Shown: piece after piece, positions 19,563-29,401 of the stretch
How positions within the stretch are numbered: position 1 is the first letter of the stretch
Layout: every line of letters begins with the position of its first letter
Notes under the pieces: generated by a model
Databases searched by the model: none
What the model was told of the DNA's origin: nothing
The model's input: only the letters and a program-made list of their open reading frames with translations
Source: Aquimarina algiphila
GTDB taxonomy: Bacteria > Bacteroidota > Bacteroidia > Flavobacteriales > Flavobacteriaceae
Reading direction: 5' to 3'
Length of the DNA: 64,000 nt
Assembly (NCBI RefSeq): GCF_007489275.1
Contig: NZ_VLNR01000034.1
Coordinates: 1 to 64,000 of the forward strand
Made by a program: the position numbers and the translations under genes

Positions 19563-22500
19563 ATGTATAATAAGTTACTAGTATTTCTAGTGTTTGTGTC
19601 CTTTGTTGGTTTTCAAACGATTCTAGCACAAGATTCGACGGTATCGGGTACTATTTCCGATGAAAAAGGAGGCACTCCTATACCCGGGGTGAATGTTATA
19701 GTTAAAGGCACGTCAGTAGGAGTTTTATCAGATTTTGATGGGAATTATTCTATTAAACTACCAAAATCAGATGCTATTTTGGTGTTTTCTTCTTTAGGGT
19801 TCGAAACAAAAGAAATTGCAGTGAATGGGCAAACTACAATTAATGTATCCCTATCTGTAGGAACAGAGCAGTTGGATGAGGTTGTTGTCACAGCATTAGG
19901 AATCGAACGGAATAGAAAAACACTTGGATATTCAGTCACTCAATTACAGGGAGAAGCAATTTCAGAAGTTAAAACTCCTAATGCTCTTAATGCATTACAA
20001 GGTAAAGTAGCGGGAGTTAATATAACACCTCCTTCTACAGGAGCAGCTGGATCTAGTAGAGTTGTTATTCGAGGAGCATCTAGTTTGTCTGGAGCAAATC
20101 AACCCTTGTATGTAGTCGATGGTGTAACCATAGATAATACACAGTTAGGAGCAGCAAGTGAGTGGGGAGGAGCTGATTTTGGAGATGGTATTTCTAGTAT
20201 TAATCCTGATGACATTGAATCGGTTAGTGTTTTAAAAGGAGGAGCAGCTGGAGCTCTTTATGGATCTAGAGCTTCTGGAGGAGTCATTATTATTACTACT
20301 AAGAATGGTCGAAAACAAAAAGGACTTGGTGTAGAATATAGCAGTCAAATAACATTCGAAAAGATTAATCCTAACATAAGAGATTTTCAGGAAACGTATG
20401 GTCAAGGTTCTCAAGGAGTAGCTCCTACTACAGCAGATGAAGCTTTAGCTGCAGCTTTTTCATCATGGGGTCCGAGATTAGGAAGTGTTCCAAATTCTGT
20501 TCAATTTGATGGTGTATCACGACCATATACGAATGCTGGAGATAACTTAAAAAAGTTTTATGATACAGGATCGACATTTATAAATACCATAGCGCTATCA
20601 AATAGTAATGATAAAATTAATTATCGATTTGCAGCTACTAATTTTGATAATAAAGATGTCTTACCAAATTCTGAATTAGATAGAAAGTCTTTTTCTCTTA
20701 ATTTAGGATCTAATGCTTCAGAAAAACTATCAATTGATTTAAGCGCAAGATATATTGTAGAAAAGGTGACAAACAGACCAAGGGTGTCTGATGCACCAGG
20801 AAATTCAAATTTCTCTGTAGGCTTGTTACCAGCCAATGTAAATGTAGAAAGTTTGGCACCAGGTTTTAACGATGCTGGTTTAGAACAACGGATATCCTCA
20901 AATCCTTTTGTACAAAACCCATATTGGGCATCAGAACGATTTAGGACATTTGATCGTAGAAATAGAATATTAAGTTCAGCAACCGTAAAATACAAAATAT
21001 TTGATTGGTTGGATATTACCGCGAGAGCTGGTATTGATCATGCAACAACTCGTACAACACAAATAGAAGGTTTTGGTACTGCATTTACTCCACTGGGGAG
21101 TATTGAGGAAAGAGAAAATAATATCACTCAGGTGGATGCAGATTTAATTCTTGGAATTAATAAAAATATAACAGAAGATATTTCAGTAAAAGCCTTTTTT
21201 GGAGCGAATAAAAATACACAGAGAAGTGATTTCCTTAGATTAAGAGGAGAACGTTTTGTAATTCCTTTTTTAGAAATTATCGGGAATGTTGAAAATTCTA
21301 GCCAGGAAAGAACATTAACAGAAACTGCTCTTTCGGGTGTTTATGGTTCAGTAGAAGTCGGGTATAAGGATTATGCATATCTTACAGTTACAGGACGTAA
21401 CGATTGGTTTTCTACACTTTCTGCGGTAGGTAAAACGACACCAAATAACGATTTTTATCCATCATTAAGTGGTAGTTTTGTATTCTCTAATGCATTTGAA
21501 TTGCCTGATTGGGTTACTCTTGGTAGAATTAGAGCTGGATATTCTGAAGTTGCAGGTGGTGCCGAAACACCATATTTATTAAGCCTGTATTATCGTATTT
21601 TTGGACAAGGTCATTTAGGACAACCATTGGGGGAAATAGCACCAGCATTGGCACCACTTCCTGGAGGAACAGTGCCTAATTCATTAGTAACTCCTTTTAG
21701 TAAAAAAGAAATAGAATTTGGTTTAGATCTTAGTTTTCTAAATAGTAGATTAGGTCTTGATTTTGCTTATTATAATAATAGAACTGAAAAAGATATTCTT
21801 CCCGTTGATATATCTAATACTTCTGGTTTTTCTAATGTGCTGTCAAATATTGGAGAGCTTGAAAATAAAGGAATAGAACTTTTACTTAGAGGTAGACCTA
21901 TACAATCTACTAATTTTAGTTGGGATGTAAGCTATAACCTCGGGTTTAATGAAAGTGAAATAATAGCTACTGATGATCAGGAAAATATTCTAACGGTAGG
22001 TAATGTACGAACGTTTAGAGCAAATATTAGCCAGATTGTAGGAGAACCATTTGGAGTGATATATGGTACTGCATATCTTAGAAATGATGCAGGTCAAATT
22101 GTTTATGATGCAGATGGGTTACCTGCAGAGAATCCTGATCGCCAGATTTTGGGAGAAGGCGTACCTCCATGGACAATGGGACTCACAAATACCTTTAGTT
22201 ATAAGAATATTAATTTAAGCTTTTTGATAGATGCTAAGTTTGGAGGACAAGTATATGCAGGAACAAATGCAATTGCACTTTCAAGTGGATTAGATAAACG
22301 TACTTTGGAAGGTAGAGAAGGAGGTCTTACTGTTACAGGTGTAGATGAGGCCGGTAATCCATTTACGTTTACTCATGATAATACCACCCTACAAGCGTAT
22401 TATGGTAGAATTTCAGGAATAGCAGAGGAAGTTGTAGAGGATGCTGATTTTATTAAATTACGTCAGTTAAGTTTAGGATATACCTTTCCTTCAAAATTGT

Positions 22501-22685
22501 TAGATAAGACATTTCTTACAGGAGCAAACATCTCTTTAGTAGGAAGAAACTTGTTTTTTATCAAGAGAGATTCTGAGAACATAGACCCAGAGGCTGGATT
22601 TAATGGAGGTAACGCGCAAGGACTAGAATATTTTGGATTGCCTTCTATCGCTAGTTACGGACTAACCGTTAATTTAAAGTTTTAA
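19563..22685 (+). CDS. susC: SusC-family TonB-dependent transporter
   Basis: 1040 residues with a signal peptide ending ILAQD. A carboxypeptidase-D-like regulatory domain follows (VSGTISDEKGGTPIPGVNV), then a plug with VVVTALGIERNRKTLGYSV, QPLYVVDGVTIDN and SVSVLKGGAAGALYGSRASGG, then the 22-strand barrel ending in the aromatic TVNLKF. It has no N-terminal STN domain, so direct anti-sigma signalling is unlikely. It imports oligosaccharide across the outer membrane with the SusD partner encoded 24 bases downstream. In this locus the cargo is probably an N-glycan fragment. Confidence 0.95.
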   Translation: MYNKLLVFLVFVSFVGFQTILAQDSTVSGTISDEKGGTPIPGVNVIVKGTSVGVLSDFDGNYSIKLPKSDAILVFSSLGFETKEIAVNGQTTINVSLSVGTEQLDEVVVTALGIERNRKTLGYSVTQLQGEAISEVKTPNALNALQGKVAGVNITPPSTGAAGSSRVVIRGASSLSGANQPLYVVDGVTIDNTQLGAASEWGGADFGDGISSINPDDIESVSVLKGGAAGALYGSRASGGVIIITTKNGRKQKGLGVEYSSQITFEKINPNIRDFQETYGQGSQGVAPTTADEALAAAFSSWGPRLGSVPNSVQFDGVSRPYTNAGDNLKKFYDTGSTFINTIALSNSNDKINYRFAATNFDNKDVLPNSELDRKSFSLNLGSNASEKLSIDLSARYIVEKVTNRPRVSDAPGNSNFSVGLLPANVNVESLAPGFNDAGLEQRISSNPFVQNPYWASERFRTFDRRNRILSSATVKYKIFDWLDITARAGIDHATTRTTQIEGFGTAFTPLGSIEERENNITQVDADLILGINKNITEDISVKAFFGANKNTQRSDFLRLRGERFVIPFLEIIGNVENSSQERTLTETALSGVYGSVEVGYKDYAYLTVTGRNDWFSTLSAVGKTTPNNDFYPSLSGSFVFSNAFELPDWVTLGRIRAGYSEVAGGAETPYLLSLYYRIFGQGHLGQPLGEIAPALAPLPGGTVPNSLVTPFSKKEIEFGLDLSFLNSRLGLDFAYYNNRTEKDILPVDISNTSGFSNVLSNIGELENKGIELLLRGRPIQSTNFSWDVSYNLGFNESEIIATDDQENILTVGNVRTFRANISQIVGEPFGVIYGTAYLRNDAGQIVYDADGLPAENPDRQILGEGVPPWTMGLTNTFSYKNINLSFLIDAKFGGQVYAGTNAIALSSGLDKRTLEGREGGLTVTGVDEAGNPFTFTHDNTTLQAYYGRISGIAEEVVEDADFIKLRQLSLGYTFPSKLLDKTFLTGANISLVGRNLFFIKRDSENIDPEAGFNGGNAQGLEYFGLPSIASYGLTVNLKF

Positions 22686-22709
22686 AAAAATCTAAAAGAT
22701 ATTTCAATA

Positions 22710-24233
22710 ATGAAAAAAGTTATCACAGTAATTTTAATAGTCTTTTTCGGAGTGAGTTCTTGTGACAGTGGTTTTGAAGAACTTAACGAAAATCCAAATG
22801 CAGCAACAGAACTCGAACCCGGACCAAAGTTTACGAATGCTATCTTAAGAACAGCAGGAGATCGCTTTGAGAACTGGAGGGGAAATCTAATTTATTCTTC
22901 TATGATGATTCAGCATATGGCTGCAACAGGAGGAGTTTGGGCAGGAGATAAATACTTTTATAATGCACAATGGTCTGGAGCTTGGTTCGAAAGAGGATAT
23001 AATGATCAAGTAAAGATCATAGAAGATATTGTTTTTCAGTTAGAAACAGATCCAGAGAATGAGTATTCTGAAGAAATGCTTGCTATAGCTAGAATACAAC
23101 GTGTCTTTATTTATCATAAATTAACTGATTTATATGGAGATGTACCTTATAGTGAAGCCGGTAAAGGTTTTATAGATGGTAATTTTAGACCAGTATATGA
23201 TCCGCAAAGTGAAATCTATGCTGATATGCTTAACGAATTGGCAGAAGCTACAGCCGTTTTGGGTACGGAAACATCTCAATTTGGAGCAGCAGATATATTA
23301 TTTGGAGGAGATCAGGAAAAATGGAAGCGTTTTGGAAACTCCCTAATGCTACGTTTAGGATTAAGATTAATAAAGGTTGATCCTACAGCATCCCAACAAT
23401 GGGTACAAAGAGCTATAGATGGCGGAGTCATGCAATCTAATGATGATATTGCTTTTGTCGAACATACAGATGGTCCAGAAGGAATAAATAGAAATGGAAA
23501 CGGACAAGTTTTTAGCGCTGATGATGATATGAGATTAAGCGATACATTCATCAATGCATTAACAGGAGATCCAAGACTTCGTATTTATGCAGCATTACCT
23601 GATGGGGATGACGATAGAAATACCAGTGGGAGTAACGATCCAGCTATGCAAATGGGACTTCCGAATGGACTTGATGCTACCACTGTTTTAGGGATTCCTG
23701 GAGGAGATAATATTAATAATTTTTCAGAACCCAACAGAAACCTTATTACTAAAGAAGATGCGCCTTACTTTTTTCAAACCTATGCAGAAGTAGAGTTTAT
23801 GCTAGCAGAAGCCGATATACGTTGGGGAATTGCTGGAGGTAATCCTGCAGCTCATTATGAAGCTGGAGTAAGAGCGGCCATGAGACAAATGGATATGTAT
23901 GATGTAGGAACAGAAAGTGTTACCGATATGGAGATTACAGATTTTCTAACAGCAAATCCTTTTGATGCTGCTAATGGCCTAGAACAAGTAAATACACAAT
24001 ATTGGATTGTTACTTTTTTAAATGACATAGAATCTTTTGCAAATTGGAGAAGAACAGGGTTCCCGGTATTAACTCCGGTTAACTATCCTGGTAATGAAAG
24101 TAATGGTCAGATACCAAGAAGACTTCGTTATTTTGAAAGAGAACAAACAACAAACCCGCAAAATTACCAAGCTGCAGTAGCAAGGCAAGGAGCCGACCAA
24201 TTTACTACCAGAGTATGGTGGGATGTTGAGTAA
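22710..24233 (+). CDS. susD: SusD/RagB-family glycan-binding outer-membrane lipoprotein
   Basis: 507 residues with lipobox Cys18 (FFGVSSC), followed by the SusD-like FEELNENPNAATE opening. Helical repeat features include the ARIQRVFIYHKLTDLYGDVPYSEA block and the C-terminal PRRLRYFEREQTTNPQNY. It matches the SusD-like 2 subgroup, which forms the lid of the SusC transporter and binds the glycan first. It is 24 bases after SusC. A terminator-like stem follows it, so transcription probably drops here. Confidence 0.93.
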   Translation: MKKVITVILIVFFGVSSCDSGFEELNENPNAATELEPGPKFTNAILRTAGDRFENWRGNLIYSSMMIQHMAATGGVWAGDKYFYNAQWSGAWFERGYNDQVKIIEDIVFQLETDPENEYSEEMLAIARIQRVFIYHKLTDLYGDVPYSEAGKGFIDGNFRPVYDPQSEIYADMLNELAEATAVLGTETSQFGAADILFGGDQEKWKRFGNSLMLRLGLRLIKVDPTASQQWVQRAIDGGVMQSNDDIAFVEHTDGPEGINRNGNGQVFSADDDMRLSDTFINALTGDPRLRIYAALPDGDDDRNTSGSNDPAMQMGLPNGLDATTVLGIPGGDNINNFSEPNRNLITKEDAPYFFQTYAEVEFMLAEADIRWGIAGGNPAAHYEAGVRAAMRQMDMYDVGTESVTDMEITDFLTANPFDAANGLEQVNTQYWIVTFLNDIESFANWRRTGFPVLTPVNYPGNESNGQIPRRLRYFEREQTTNPQNYQAAVARQGADQFTTRVWWDVE

Positions 24234-24267
24234 TTTCATATTAGCCAATAAATTTGACTTGATTTTA

Positions 24268-24302
24268 TCAAAAAAAGGGAGGGAAATTAATCCCTTCTTT
24301 TT
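24268..24302 (+). terminator. Terminator-like stem after SusD
   Basis: GGGA of 24277-24284 can pair with TCCC at 24291-24294 across an A/T loop, and a T-rich tract TTCTTTTTA follows. The stem is short because two GGGA copies compete, so this may be a partial terminator that sets SusCD above the downstream genes. Confidence 0.45.
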
Positions 24303-24323
24303 ATCTTGAAAATCATGAAATGA

Positions 24324-24363
24324 ACCCTTGAAGTAAAGTTGATATCAATTTTACTTCAAGGGT
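24324..24363. repeat. 40-base near-perfect palindrome
   Basis: The left arm ACCCTTGAAGTAAA (24324-24337) pairs with TTTACTTCAAGGGT (24350-24363), and the centre GTTGATATCAAT continues the symmetry with a single G/T exception. Nineteen of 20 positions pair. It lies 39 bases before the next start codon and has no T-run, so it is either a large operator or a stable mRNA leader hairpin. Confidence 0.7.
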
Positions 24364-24402
24364 GAATTCCATCTGACAAATAGAAAACAATTAAAAGAGC
24401 AG

Positions 24403-27400
24403 ATGAAAGTAATACATATATATTGGATTAGCTTTTTATTTTTTGTGAGTGTAAATGCTCAGGAGAATACACTTTTTACATTACTCCCTCCAAGTACGAC
24501 TGGAGTATCTTTTTCTAACAATGTAACCGATCTTAAGGGAAAAAATATCCTATTATATTCTAATTATTATGGAGGAGGAGGAGTAGGTATAGGAGATTTT
24601 AATAATGATGGATTACAAGATCTTTTTTTTGGAGGCAACCTTGTGGGAGATCAATTGTACCTTAATAAAGGAAATTTAACCTTTGAAAATATAACGCAAA
24701 GTGCTGGGATTTTTGATAATGGAGGATGGTCTTCAGGAGTTGCATTGGCAGATGTAAATGGAGATGGTCATTTGGATATATATGTTTGTCGTGAGCTGTA
24801 TGACGATGATGATGAATTAAGAAAAAATAAATTATATATCAATAATGGAGACCTTACTTTTTCTGAAGAATCAGCCAAATTTGGGGTTGATAATAGTGAA
24901 CGCACCCGGCATGCTACTTTTTTTGATTATAACAATGACGGTTATGTAGACCTTTTTCTACTTAATCAACCTCCCAATCCGGGAAGCTACTCTAAGTTTT
25001 TTGGTATTGATCTTAAAAAAGATCTCAAATATGCTTCAAAACTCTATAAAAATGTAGGCAATACCCATTATGTAGATGTCAGTGAAGAAGCAGGTGTCTT
25101 AAGAACAAGTAATGCAAATAGTGTATCTACGGGAGATTTTAATAATGATGGGTATGTAGATTTGTATATAGCTAATGATTTTTACTTACCAGATTTCTTT
25201 TATATTAATAATCAAGATGGGACATTTACGAATGCAGCGAATAAGGCTCTAAACCATATGTCATATTTTAGTATGGGAGTAGACGCTGCTGATATTAATA
25301 ACGATGGCCTTTTAGATATTATGGTGGCCGATATGGCCGCAGAAGATAACGTGAGATTAAAATCTAATATGAGTGGTATGAACCCAAAAGCATTTTGGAA
25401 GGTTGTTCATAATGGGGGACATTACCAATATATGTTTAATACGCTTCAACTTAATAATGGCAATGGAACATATAGCGAAATTGCAGAACTCGCCAATATT
25501 TCTTCAACCGATTGGAGTTGGTCTAATTTAATTGCAGACTTTGATAATGATGGACTAAAAGATATTTATGTAACCAATGGATTGCTGAGAGATATACGTA
25601 ATACTGATGCTAATGAAAAAATGGCCAATTATGTAATGAATGTTGCCAATACATTTGTAAAAGATAACCCCAATGCAGGAGATGTTAGTATTTGGGATAT
25701 TCTTGATTTGAAGGAAACCGTTGAAATTTTACCTTCGGAAAAACTAAAAAATTATGCCTTTAAAAATAATGGGGATTATACCTTTTCTAAGGTTATGGAT
25801 GATTGGGGGTTAGATCAAAAAACGTTTTCTAATGGATCTGCTTATGCTGATTTGGATAATGACGGAGATTTAGAAATTGTGGTAAATAACATCAATGAAA
25901 AAGCATTTATTTATAAGAATAATGCCCGAGAAAACTTTACCTGTAATTTTTTGAGATTCGAACTATTAGATAAAAAACATAGAAATACTCTAGGCGCCAA
26001 AGTTACTATCAATTATGGAAAAGAAAAACAATTTATTGAAACAACAGCGGTCAGAGGGATTTACTCTACTAGTGAACATATCGTACATTTTGGAGTAAAT
26101 GATATTGAAAATATTGATGAGGTGATAATAGATTGGCCAAATCATCATCAAACCAGGATGACAGATATAAAAACCAATCAGACGATTACTCTTTTTATGG
26201 ATGAGGCGATTTCAAAAAACACTAAAGAAAAAGAGCGTCAAACTTTTATTTTTGAAGATGTGACAAGGCTTCAGAAATTAAAGCATATGCATAAAGAAAA
26301 TACTTTTAATGACTATAAAGATCAGATTTTGTTACCCCATAAATTGTCTCAGTTCGGTCCGGCATTAGCAATAGCTGATGTTAATAATGATGGATTGTTA
26401 GATGTTTATATTGGGGCTGCAAAAGATCATATTGCTTCATTATATATTCAGAATACTCTAGGATCATTTACAGAAGCAGATCAGAAATCTTTTAAAGAAG
26501 ATTATAAGTTTGAAGATGTGGATGCTATTTTTTTTGATGTAGATAATGATGGGGATAGTGATTTATACGTAGTGAGTGGAGGTAATGAGTACAAGTCATC
26601 ATCAGAATATTATAAGGATCGATTATATATAAATAATGGAGAAGGAAATTTTGTAAAAAACATTAAAGTTAACTTGCCAGCAGTTAGTGGATCTTCCGTG
26701 GTTCCTTCTGATTTTGATAACGACGGGGATCTTGATGTATTTGTGGGAGGTAGATTAACTCCAAAATCATACCCAGAACCTACTTCAAGTTATATTTTAG
26801 AAAATAAGAAAGGAAAATTAGTGAATGTTACCCAACAAATAGCACCAGAATTGATAGAAATTGGAATGGTTACTGATGGTGTTTGGGATGACTTTGATAC
26901 AGATGGAGATCTGGATTTGATTGTTGTGGGAGAATGGATGCCAATAACAATTTTTGAAAATGAAAAAGGCAAATTTAAAAAGTCAAATATTTCTGGGCTT
27001 GACCGTTCTTCTGGATGGTTGTTTAGTATAGGGAAAGGAGATTTTGACAATGATGGGGATACAGATTTTATAGCAGGTAATTTAGGACTAAATTATAAGT
27101 ATAAAACAACCACAGATAAACCTTTTGATGTATACTATGAAGATTTTGATGATAATGGAAGTAAAGATATAGTTTTAGGGTATTATAATTATGGAAAACA
27201 CTATCCATTAAGAGGTTTCTCATGTTCTGCACAACAAGTTCCCGGTCTTAAGAAAAAAATAGAAAAATATGACCTTTTTGCTTCTTTAGAGATAAATGAT
27301 GTCTATGGTAATGACCACCTACAGGAGGCTTTACATTATGAAGCGCATACTTTTGCTAGTTCTTATATAGAAAACCTCGGTGATGGTACTTTTAAAATAT

Positions 27401-27720
27401 CGGTTTTACCAAATAGTACACAGTTTTCTAATATAAATGATATGATTATAAAAGATTTTAATACAGATGGAAATCTGGATGTTTTATTAGCTGGAAATCT
27501 ATTTGTATCAGAAATAGAAACTATGCGTAATGATGCAGGTACTGGTGTATTGCTCTATGGGAATGGAAAAGGTAGCTTTACAACACAAACAATTTTAGAA
27601 AGTGGTTTTTTTACCAATAAAGATGTTAGAAAAATGAAAATGCTAGAGGATAAAAAACAGAAACTAATTCTAGTGGCTAATAATAATGATAAGATACAGG
27701 TTTTTAAATACAATAATTAA
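24403..27720 (+). CDS. Secreted FG-GAP/VCBS repeat protein with ASPIC/UnbV domain
   Basis: 1105 residues with a signal peptide ending VSVNAQ. About 14 calcium-binding FG-GAP loops of the form DxNxDGxxD are visible, such as GDFNNDGLQDLFF, ADVNGDGHLDIYV and SDFDNDGDLDVFV. They are split into two propeller groups by an ASPIC/UnbV domain near residues 510-600 (LGAKVTINYG, VRGIYSTSEHIVHFGV, IDWPNH). Such proteins often follow SusC/SusD in marine flavobacteria and are thought to bind glycans at the surface, but no enzyme function is established. It starts 170 bases after SusD, beyond the palindrome. Confidence 0.85.
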   Translation: MKVIHIYWISFLFFVSVNAQENTLFTLLPPSTTGVSFSNNVTDLKGKNILLYSNYYGGGGVGIGDFNNDGLQDLFFGGNLVGDQLYLNKGNLTFENITQSAGIFDNGGWSSGVALADVNGDGHLDIYVCRELYDDDDELRKNKLYINNGDLTFSEESAKFGVDNSERTRHATFFDYNNDGYVDLFLLNQPPNPGSYSKFFGIDLKKDLKYASKLYKNVGNTHYVDVSEEAGVLRTSNANSVSTGDFNNDGYVDLYIANDFYLPDFFYINNQDGTFTNAANKALNHMSYFSMGVDAADINNDGLLDIMVADMAAEDNVRLKSNMSGMNPKAFWKVVHNGGHYQYMFNTLQLNNGNGTYSEIAELANISSTDWSWSNLIADFDNDGLKDIYVTNGLLRDIRNTDANEKMANYVMNVANTFVKDNPNAGDVSIWDILDLKETVEILPSEKLKNYAFKNNGDYTFSKVMDDWGLDQKTFSNGSAYADLDNDGDLEIVVNNINEKAFIYKNNARENFTCNFLRFELLDKKHRNTLGAKVTINYGKEKQFIETTAVRGIYSTSEHIVHFGVNDIENIDEVIIDWPNHHQTRMTDIKTNQTITLFMDEAISKNTKEKERQTFIFEDVTRLQKLKHMHKENTFNDYKDQILLPHKLSQFGPALAIADVNNDGLLDVYIGAAKDHIASLYIQNTLGSFTEADQKSFKEDYKFEDVDAIFFDVDNDGDSDLYVVSGGNEYKSSSEYYKDRLYINNGEGNFVKNIKVNLPAVSGSSVVPSDFDNDGDLDVFVGGRLTPKSYPEPTSSYILENKKGKLVNVTQQIAPELIEIGMVTDGVWDDFDTDGDLDLIVVGEWMPITIFENEKGKFKKSNISGLDRSSGWLFSIGKGDFDNDGDTDFIAGNLGLNYKYKTTTDKPFDVYYEDFDDNGSKDIVLGYYNYGKHYPLRGFSCSAQQVPGLKKKIEKYDLFASLEINDVYGNDHLQEALHYEAHTFASSYIENLGDGTFKISVLPNSTQFSNINDMIIKDFNTDGNLDVLLAGNLFVSEIETMRNDAGTGVLLYGNGKGSFTTQTILESGFFTNKDVRKMKMLEDKKQKLILVANNNDKIQVFKYNN

Positions 27721-27762
27721 CATAATACATACTTAAAAGATTAAGATAAAAGTTTGAATACT

Positions 27763-29169
27763 ATGGATAACCAAAAAATGAATTACAGAAAACCTTTTAT
27801 TACCATTACCTTTTTATTTTTTATGTGGGGATTCATTACTGTAATGAATGATGTTTTAATTCCACATTTGAAGGCAGTATTTGAACTTTCTTATTTTCAG
27901 GCAGCATTAATTCAGTTTGCCTTTTTTGGAGCTTTTTTTGTGATTTCACTTATATATTTTATTATCTCTGTTAGTCAGGGAGATCCTATTTCCAAAATAG
28001 GATATAAGAATGGAATTATAATTGGCCTTATTCTTTGTGGTATCGGATGTTGTCTTTTTTATCCCGCAGCTAATTATCAACGATATGGAATTTTTCTTGG
28101 GGCTTTATTTGTCTTGGCTTCAGGGGTGACTATTTTACAGATAACAGCTAATCCATATGCTGCAATACTAGGAAACCCTGATACGGCATCAAGTAGGCTT
28201 AATTTGGCTCAGGGATTTAACTCTTTTGGAACAACTTTAGCACCTATTATTGGGGCTATATTATTATATAAAGTGTTTTCTAATGGTGAAATTACAGTAG
28301 ATTCCTTAAAAATGCCTTACCTTATATATGGAGGACTTTTTCTAATACTAGCTGTTATTATAAAATTCGTTAAACTACCTTCTTTTGTCAATAATGAGAA
28401 AATAGAGAAAGGATTAGGAGTATTAAAATTTAGACATGTCGTTTTAGGAATGTTTGCCATCTTTTTTTATGTAGGAGGTGAAGTGTCTGTTGGGAGTTTT
28501 TTAATAAACTTTTTTGGTCTCGAATCAATTATGGGGATGGAGGAAGCAGAAGCGGGAGTATTTTTATCATATTACTGGGGAGGTGCCATGATAGGCAGGT
28601 TTTTAGGATCTGTTTCTATGGGGAGCATTACCGATAAGACAAAAAAGTATCTGTTAATGGCTGGGTTGTCAATACTTTTCTTTTTTGTCTTGTATTTTAT
28701 TACTGGAATAAAGGTAGAAGCAGATGAGTTCTCACTACAATTATTACCGTTTTCTAAAATATGGCTGTTTATTGTGTTTTTACTTATTAACTATTTGGCC
28801 TTCATGATAGGAGGGGTTAAACCTTCAAAGGTATTGACCTTATTTGCAGGAGTTATAATACTATTACTCTTAATCATGATACTTAGTCATGGAGAAATTG
28901 CTTTTTGGAGTGCTATAGCGATTGGAGCATTTAATTCAATCTTATGGTCAAATATATTTACATTGGCAATAAAAGATTTAGGAAAATATACTAGTCAGGC
29001 ATCGTCATTATTAGTTATGATGATTGTTGGTGGAGCATTAATTCCTTTGTTGCAAGGAGCGGTTGCAGATATTATAGGAATTCAATTATCCTTTTTTATA
29101 CCTCTGGTATGTTATATATACTTAGTGTTTTACGGAATAGTGGGATATAAAGTCAAGAATACACTGTAG
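27763..29169 (+). CDS. FucP/NagP-type sugar:proton MFS symporter
   Basis: 468 residues from ATG 27763; a TTG three codons earlier is less likely. The protein has about 12 membrane segments and FucP-family features: TFLFFMWGFITVMNDVLIPHL near the N-terminus, NPYAAILGNPDTASSRLNLAQGFNSFGT in the third to fourth segment region, and the YYWGGAMIGRFLGS loop. The family imports fucose, glucose/galactose or GlcNAc. Close neighbours are a ROK kinase and a GlcNAc-6-phosphate deaminase-like fusion, so GlcNAc is the likeliest cargo, with mannose an alternative. That assignment is inferred from context. Confidence 0.85.
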   Translation: MDNQKMNYRKPFITITFLFFMWGFITVMNDVLIPHLKAVFELSYFQAALIQFAFFGAFFVISLIYFIISVSQGDPISKIGYKNGIIIGLILCGIGCCLFYPAANYQRYGIFLGALFVLASGVTILQITANPYAAILGNPDTASSRLNLAQGFNSFGTTLAPIIGAILLYKVFSNGEITVDSLKMPYLIYGGLFLILAVIIKFVKLPSFVNNEKIEKGLGVLKFRHVVLGMFAIFFYVGGEVSVGSFLINFFGLESIMGMEEAEAGVFLSYYWGGAMIGRFLGSVSMGSITDKTKKYLLMAGLSILFFFVLYFITGIKVEADEFSLQLLPFSKIWLFIVFLLINYLAFMIGGVKPSKVLTLFAGVIILLLLIMILSHGEIAFWSAIAIGAFNSILWSNIFTLAIKDLGKYTSQASSLLVMMIVGGALIPLLQGAVADIIGIQLSFFIPLVCYIYLVFYGIVGYKVKNTL

Positions 29170-29401
29170 AAATATTTAAAACATATAAATGTTATAATTG
29201 AAGACGATGCGATATGAAATTGTATAATGAAAAGTAATTCATACATGTTTGTTAAAAACTATGAATTATTCTTAATTTTTTGGATTCTACCTATAATAGT
29301 TTTTTACCCAATATATTACCAATAATGAGTGAGGTAAAAGTAATGCTATGTGAAAAGAATATTTTACTTACCGTGATAAATTAGAGATGATTTAAGAAAA
29401 T

